In this document: piece after piece, positions 49,627 through 64,000 of the stretch | How the letters are laid out: each line of letters starts with the position of its first letter | Numbering within the stretch: position 1 is the first letter of the stretch | Source: Lysobacter antibioticus | Lineage (GTDB): Bacteria > Pseudomonadota > Gammaproteobacteria > Xanthomonadales > Xanthomonadaceae | Reading direction: 5' to 3' | Assembly: GCF_000731095.1 (NCBI RefSeq) | Contig: NZ_JMTZ01000038.1 | Coordinates: forward strand, 37,545 to 101,544 | DNA: 64,000 nt | Notes under the pieces: model-generated | What the model was told of the DNA's origin: nothing | The model's input: the letters and a program-made list of their open reading frames with translations, nothing else | Databases searched by the model: none | Program-made: the position numbers and the translations under genes

Positions 49627-50952
49627 ATGCATACGCCAAATCACGCAAACCCGGATTCCTCCATGACCGTTTCGGTGCACGACACCGGTTCGCATGCCGA
49701 GGTCGCGCCCGGCGACATCGCGGTCGGCGTGGTGATCGGCCGCGCTTCGGAGTACTTCGACTTCTTCGTCTACGGCATCGCCTCGGCGCTGGTGTTCCCG
49801 ACGGTGTTCTTCCCGTTCCTGGGCCGCCTGGAAGGCACGCTGTGGTCGTTCGCGATTTTCGCGTTGGCGTTCGTCGCGCGCCCCATCGGCACCGTGACCT
49901 TCATGTGGATCCAGCGCCGCTGGGGCCGCAGCACCAAGCTCACCGTCGCGCTGTTCCTGCTCGGCACCTGCACCGCCGGCATCGCCTTCCTGCCCGGTTT
50001 CGGCAAGATCGGCGTGCTCTCGATCGCGCTGTTGTCGCTGTTCCGGGTCGGCCAGGGCATCGCCCTCGGCGGTTCCTGGGACGGCCTGCCGTCGCTGCTC
50101 GCGCTCAACGCGCCGAAGCACCGCCGCGGTTGGTACGCGATGCTGGGCCAGCTCGGCGCGCCGGCCGGTTTCATCATCGCCGCCGGTCTGTTCGCCTATC
50201 TCAACACCAGCCTGGCGCCGAGCGACTTCCTCGACTGGGGCTGGCGCTATCCGTTCTTCGCGGCGTTCGCGATCAACGTCGTCGCCTTGTTTGCTCGCCT
50301 GCGCCTGGTCGTGACCCACGAGTACGAGCGCGAACTCGGCGAACACGAACTCGAACCCACCGACGTGGTCGAGCTGTTCCAGCAGAAGGGCCGCCACGTC
50401 GTCATCGGCGCCTTCGCCGCGCTCGCCAGCTATGCGCTGTTCCACATCGTCACGATCTTCCCGTTGTCGTGGATCCTGCTGTATTCGGACCAGTCGGTGA
50501 GCCAGTTCCTCGGCGTGCAGATCGTCGGCGCGCTGCTGGCCTGCGGCTCGATGGTGGTATCGGGCGTGATCGCCGACCGCTACGGCCGCCCGCGCACGCT
50601 GGCGGCGCTGGCCGCGGCGATCGCCATGTTCAGCGGTTTCGCACCGACGCTGCTCGGGTCCGGCGAAGTGGGCCAGGACGTGTTCATCCTGATCGGCTTC
50701 ATCCTGCTCGGCCTGTCCTACGGCCAGGCCGCCGGTTCGGTGACCGCCAACTTCGGCTCCAAGTATCGCTACACCGGCGCGGCCTTGACCTCGGACCTGG
50801 CCTGGCTGATCGGCGCCGCGTTCGCGCCGCTGGTGGCGCTGGGCCTGTGCGCGCACTTCGGCCTGGCCTTCGTCGGCGTGTACCTGCTGTCGGGCGCGAT
50901 CTGCACCCTGGCGGCGCTGGGCGTCAACCGCGCCCTGAAGCTGCGCAGCTAA
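49627..50952 (+). CDS. MFS transporter, MHS (metabolite:H+ symporter)-like
   Basis: A 441-aa inner-membrane protein with about 12 hydrophobic segments. The start GRASEYFDFFVYGIASALVFPTVFFPF in parts, the loop FVARPIGTVTFMWIQRRWGRS in parts and RVGQGIALGGSWDGLPSLL are typical of the MHS/sugar-porter-like branch. GVIADRYGRPR is the second-half loop motif. The substrate cannot be told. The ATG at 49627 lacks a clear Shine-Dalgarno; a GTG at 49573 in frame is an alternative. It is the only plus-strand gene in the window and ends at a hairpin terminator facing the NRPS operon. It might export the NRPS product, but MHS proteins mostly import organic acids or osmolytes. Confidence 0.87.
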   Translation: MHTPNHANPDSSMTVSVHDTGSHAEVAPGDIAVGVVIGRASEYFDFFVYGIASALVFPTVFFPFLGRLEGTLWSFAIFALAFVARPIGTVTFMWIQRRWGRSTKLTVALFLLGTCTAGIAFLPGFGKIGVLSIALLSLFRVGQGIALGGSWDGLPSLLALNAPKHRRGWYAMLGQLGAPAGFIIAAGLFAYLNTSLAPSDFLDWGWRYPFFAAFAINVVALFARLRLVVTHEYERELGEHELEPTDVVELFQQKGRHVVIGAFAALASYALFHIVTIFPLSWILLYSDQSVSQFLGVQIVGALLACGSMVVSGVIADRYGRPRTLAALAAAIAMFSGFAPTLLGSGEVGQDVFILIGFILLGLSYGQAAGSVTANFGSKYRYTGAALTSDLAWLIGAAFAPLVALGLCAHFGLAFVGVYLLSGAICTLAALGVNRALKLRS

Positions 50953-50993
50953 ACCGCTGCGTATTCCGACGCGTCGTCCGGGGCGCGTCGTGC

Positions 50994-51022
50994 GGGCCGA
51001 CCGCTTACCGTCGGGTCGGCCC
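50994..51022 (+). terminator. Terminator after the MFS gene
   Basis: A perfect 9-bp stem, GGGCCGACC and GGTCGGCCC, with an 11-base loop lies 42 bp after the transporter stop. A T-rich stretch (GTCGTCGTTTCATTCTTT) follows on the plus strand. It sits between convergent genes, so it may also help end the minus-strand NRPS operon. Confidence 0.75.
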
Positions 51023-51100
51023 GTCGTCGTTTCATTCTTTCGCCACTCGCGATCGCGACGCATCCGGCCGGTGGCCGGAGCGTCCGATCGCGCGCGTCCT

Positions 51101-51319
51101 TCAATGCGCGTGCTGTTCCTGCGCTTTGATCAGGCTGGCCGGACGCATGTCGGTCCAGTTCGTCTCGATGTAGTCCAGGCAGGCCTGGCGCGCGCCGGGG
51201 CCGTGCACGCTGCGCCAGCCGGCCGGAACTTCGGCGAATTCGGGCCACAGCGAATGCTGGTTCTCGTCGTTGACCAGGACCAGGAAGCTGCCGTTGGGAT
51301 CGTCGAAGGGATTGCTCAT
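51101..51319 (-). CDS. mbtH: MbtH-like protein, NRPS partner
   Basis: A 72-aa MbtH-like protein with the family signature: [20 protein letters not shown] (N-x-E-x-Q-x-S-x-W-P) and [17 protein letters not shown]. MbtH proteins bind adenylation domains of NRPSs and are often needed for their activity or stability. AGGAG lies six bases before the ATG at 51319; the longer frame is not used. It is the last gene of the NRPS operon, 133 bp after the decarboxylase gene. Confidence 0.96.
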   Translation of the reverse strand: MSNPFDDPNGSFLVLVNDENQHSLWPEFAEVPAGWRSVHGPGARQACLDYIETNWTDMRPASLIKAQEQHAH

Positions 51320-51452
51320 ATCGTGCTCCTGCTTGCGGTTGCGATGAAGGGGAAGGCGAGCGGTGCGGTGTTCGCCGGTCCCGAGGGTGGAAGGATGCCG
51401 TGCTTGGGTTACCGATCGGATCGATCGCGCATGATCCGGATCGGCGCTGCGA

Positions 51453-52715
51453 TCAGTACGTGACCACGGTCCGCGATTGCGAACGCAGGGCCGGCCGGTC
51501 CGCATGCGGGATCGACCGTTCCAAGTCGCTCAGGTAATCGTCGACGCCCTGGTCGTGGCCGGGGGTCACGGTCATGTGCAATGCGGCCGGGTTCGACAGC
51601 CGGCTGATGTACCAGCCGCGGGCCTCCATGGCGTCGCCGACGTCGTGGATGTCGTAGCGGTCGGAAGCGAAGGCGATCACGCTGAGGTCAGGCTGGCCGA
51701 GCAGGTGCAGGCCAGGAATGCGGTCGATGCCTTCGATGTAGCGGTCGCGGATGTGCATCACCCGCTGCGCGAGCGCGCGGTAGCCGGCCTCGCCGAGGTA
51801 ATGCATCACCGCCCAGGCCGCGGCGACGGCGCCGCCGGGGCGGGTGCCGGTCAGGGTTTCGGTGCGGTAAATGCCCTTGGGCCAGTCGAAGTACTCGAAG
51901 TACTGGTGTTCCTGGTCTTCGGCATCGGCGTACAGGATCACCGAGGCGCCCTTGGCGGCGTAGCCGAACTTGTGCAGGTCGGCCGACAGCGAGCGCACGC
52001 CGGGCACGCTGAGGTCGAAACGCGGCAGGCCGCTCATGAACTTGGCCACGTGCGGGGCGAGAAAGCCGCCGATGCAAGCGTCGACGTGCAGCCACACGCC
52101 GCGTTCGAGCGCGAGCCGGCCGATGTCGGCGATCGGGTCGATGGTGCCGAACGGCAGCGACGGCGCCGAGGCGACGATCATCATCGTGTCGTCGTTGATG
52201 TGCTGGGCCAGGATGTCGGCGCAGGCGCGGTAGTCGGCGCCGATCGGCACCCGCACTACGTCCAGGCCCATCAGGTCGGCGGCCTTGTCGTAGGCCGGAT
52301 GCGCGCTGGTCGGCAGCAGCAAGTGCGGACGCGCCTGCGGACGCCGCTCGCGGAAGGCGCGATGGGCGCTGCGCACCGCCAGCATGATGCTTTCGGTGCC
52401 GCCCGAGGTCATGGTGCCGCCGGCATCGTCGCCGCCGCCGAGCAGCGACAGCGAGATGTCGATGATGTCGTCCTGCATCCGCTTCAGGCTCGGGAACGCC
52501 GCCGGCGCCAGGGCGTTCTCGCTGATGAACATCGCATAGGCCTGGCGGGCGACGTCGAGCACGTCCTCGCCGGCGTAATAGACGTGCAGGGGCGTGCGGC
52601 CGTGGCGCCAGTCGGCGTCGCCGCTGCGCAGATCGGACATGGCTTCCTGCAGCTCGCTCCAGGCCTGGCCGCGCGAGGGCAGGGTCTTGCGACCGTTGAA
52701 ATTGAACCGCGTCAT
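51453..52715 (-). CDS. Group II PLP-dependent decarboxylase/sphingosine-phosphate-lyase-like protein
   Basis: A 420-aa PLP enzyme. [20 protein letters not shown] binds the cofactor phosphate (about residue 98), [12 protein letters not shown] holds the ring-contacting Asp and [17 protein letters not shown] has the Schiff-base lysine (about 248). The last motif is closest to sphingosine-phosphate lyase/group II decarboxylase sequences (glutamate, aspartate, tyrosine decarboxylases). It lies 56 bp downstream of the NRPS gene and upstream of mbtH, so it probably makes a precursor for the peptide. The terminal NRPS module has a beta-alanine-like pocket, so an aspartate 1-decarboxylase-type activity giving beta-alanine is a testable guess. 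Substrate is not decided by sequence. Confidence 0.85.
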   Translation of the reverse strand: MTRFNFNGRKTLPSRGQAWSELQEAMSDLRSGDADWRHGRTPLHVYYAGEDVLDVARQAYAMFISENALAPAAFPSLKRMQDDIIDISLSLLGGGDDAGGTMTSGGTESIMLAVRSAHRAFRERRPQARPHLLLPTSAHPAYDKAADLMGLDVVRVPIGADYRACADILAQHINDDTMMIVASAPSLPFGTIDPIADIGRLALERGVWLHVDACIGGFLAPHVAKFMSGLPRFDLSVPGVRSLSADLHKFGYAAKGASVILYADAEDQEHQYFEYFDWPKGIYRTETLTGTRPGGAVAAAWAVMHYLGEAGYRALAQRVMHIRDRYIEGIDRIPGLHLLGQPDLSVIAFASDRYDIHDVGDAMEARGWYISRLSNPAALHMTVTPGHDQGVDDYLSDLERSIPHADRPALRSQSRTVVTY

Positions 52716-52771
52716 GGTGCGCTGTCTCGTATCAGGTCAAAGGGAAAATCGAGGGAAAAGGAGGTCATCGC

Positions 52772-64000
<11,229 letters not shown>

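Overview
The window is GC-rich (about 70% by eye) bacterial chromosome and reads like a Lysobacter-type member of the Xanthomonadaceae. The basis for this is inference: the codon bias, a REP-type palindrome pair of the cgtcatccccgcgaaggcgggg family, the heptanucleotide tandem repeats, the secreted isoamylase, the RegB/RegA-linked bo3 oxidase and the large NRPS gene. Almost every gene is on the minus strand; only one (an MFS transporter at 49.6-51.0 kb) is on the plus strand. No rRNA, tRNA or CRISPR array was seen.

Region 1 (1-3.2 kb): the start of an unrecognised gene runs off the left edge. Next to it is a secreted isoamylase, then two tandem 57-bp repeats that each hold a strong hairpin.

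Region 2 (3.2-41.8 kb) is the main feature: one long, tightly packed minus-strand operon for an extracellular contractile injection system (eCIS, related to the Afp/PVC family). In transcription order it encodes a small winged-helix-like protein, a DUF4255/Pvc16-like terminator and an unknown protein. Then come sheath 1, tube 1, a very large second sheath and tube 2, followed by a LysM hub adaptor with a glycine-rich tail, a 58-aa Afp6-like protein, gpD-like hub and gpV-like spike proteins. After these are a large protein with a hydrophobic C-terminus, gp25, baseplate J and tail protein I. The accessory genes are two related unknown proteins, a TIG protein, a membrane-anchored VWA protein, another unknown protein and an AAA+ ATPase. 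The operon then encodes a 1084-aa effector whose C-terminus looks like an Ntox15 (Tde1-type) DNase, followed at once by a GAD-like/DUF1851 (Tdi1-type) immunity protein. It ends with a three-domain putative glycosyltransferase and a two-domain methyltransferase that overlap by ATGA. In front of the operon is a good sigma-54 promoter (TGGCAT-N5-TTGCA), two upstream dyads exactly 80 bp apart, and immediately beyond them a gene for a sigma-54 enhancer-binding protein. Together these suggest a sigma-54-switched injection machine carrying an antibacterial DNase with its own immunity gene.

Region 3 (42.1-49.3 kb) is a respiratory block: cyoABCD (cytochrome bo3 quinol oxidase), a REP pair and about 20 heptamers, then a SURF1-family protein and the RegB/RegA-type redox two-component system.

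Region 4 (49.6-64 kb): an MFS transporter on the plus strand ends in a hairpin terminator, facing the end of a minus-strand NRPS operon. That operon consists of the last 3743 codons of an NRPS (A-T-E, C-A-T-E, C-A-T-TE), a group II PLP-dependent decarboxylase and an MbtH-like protein. The last adenylation domain has a beta-alanine-like specificity pocket, which fits with a decarboxylase that could make a beta-amino acid. The NRPS start lies beyond the right edge.
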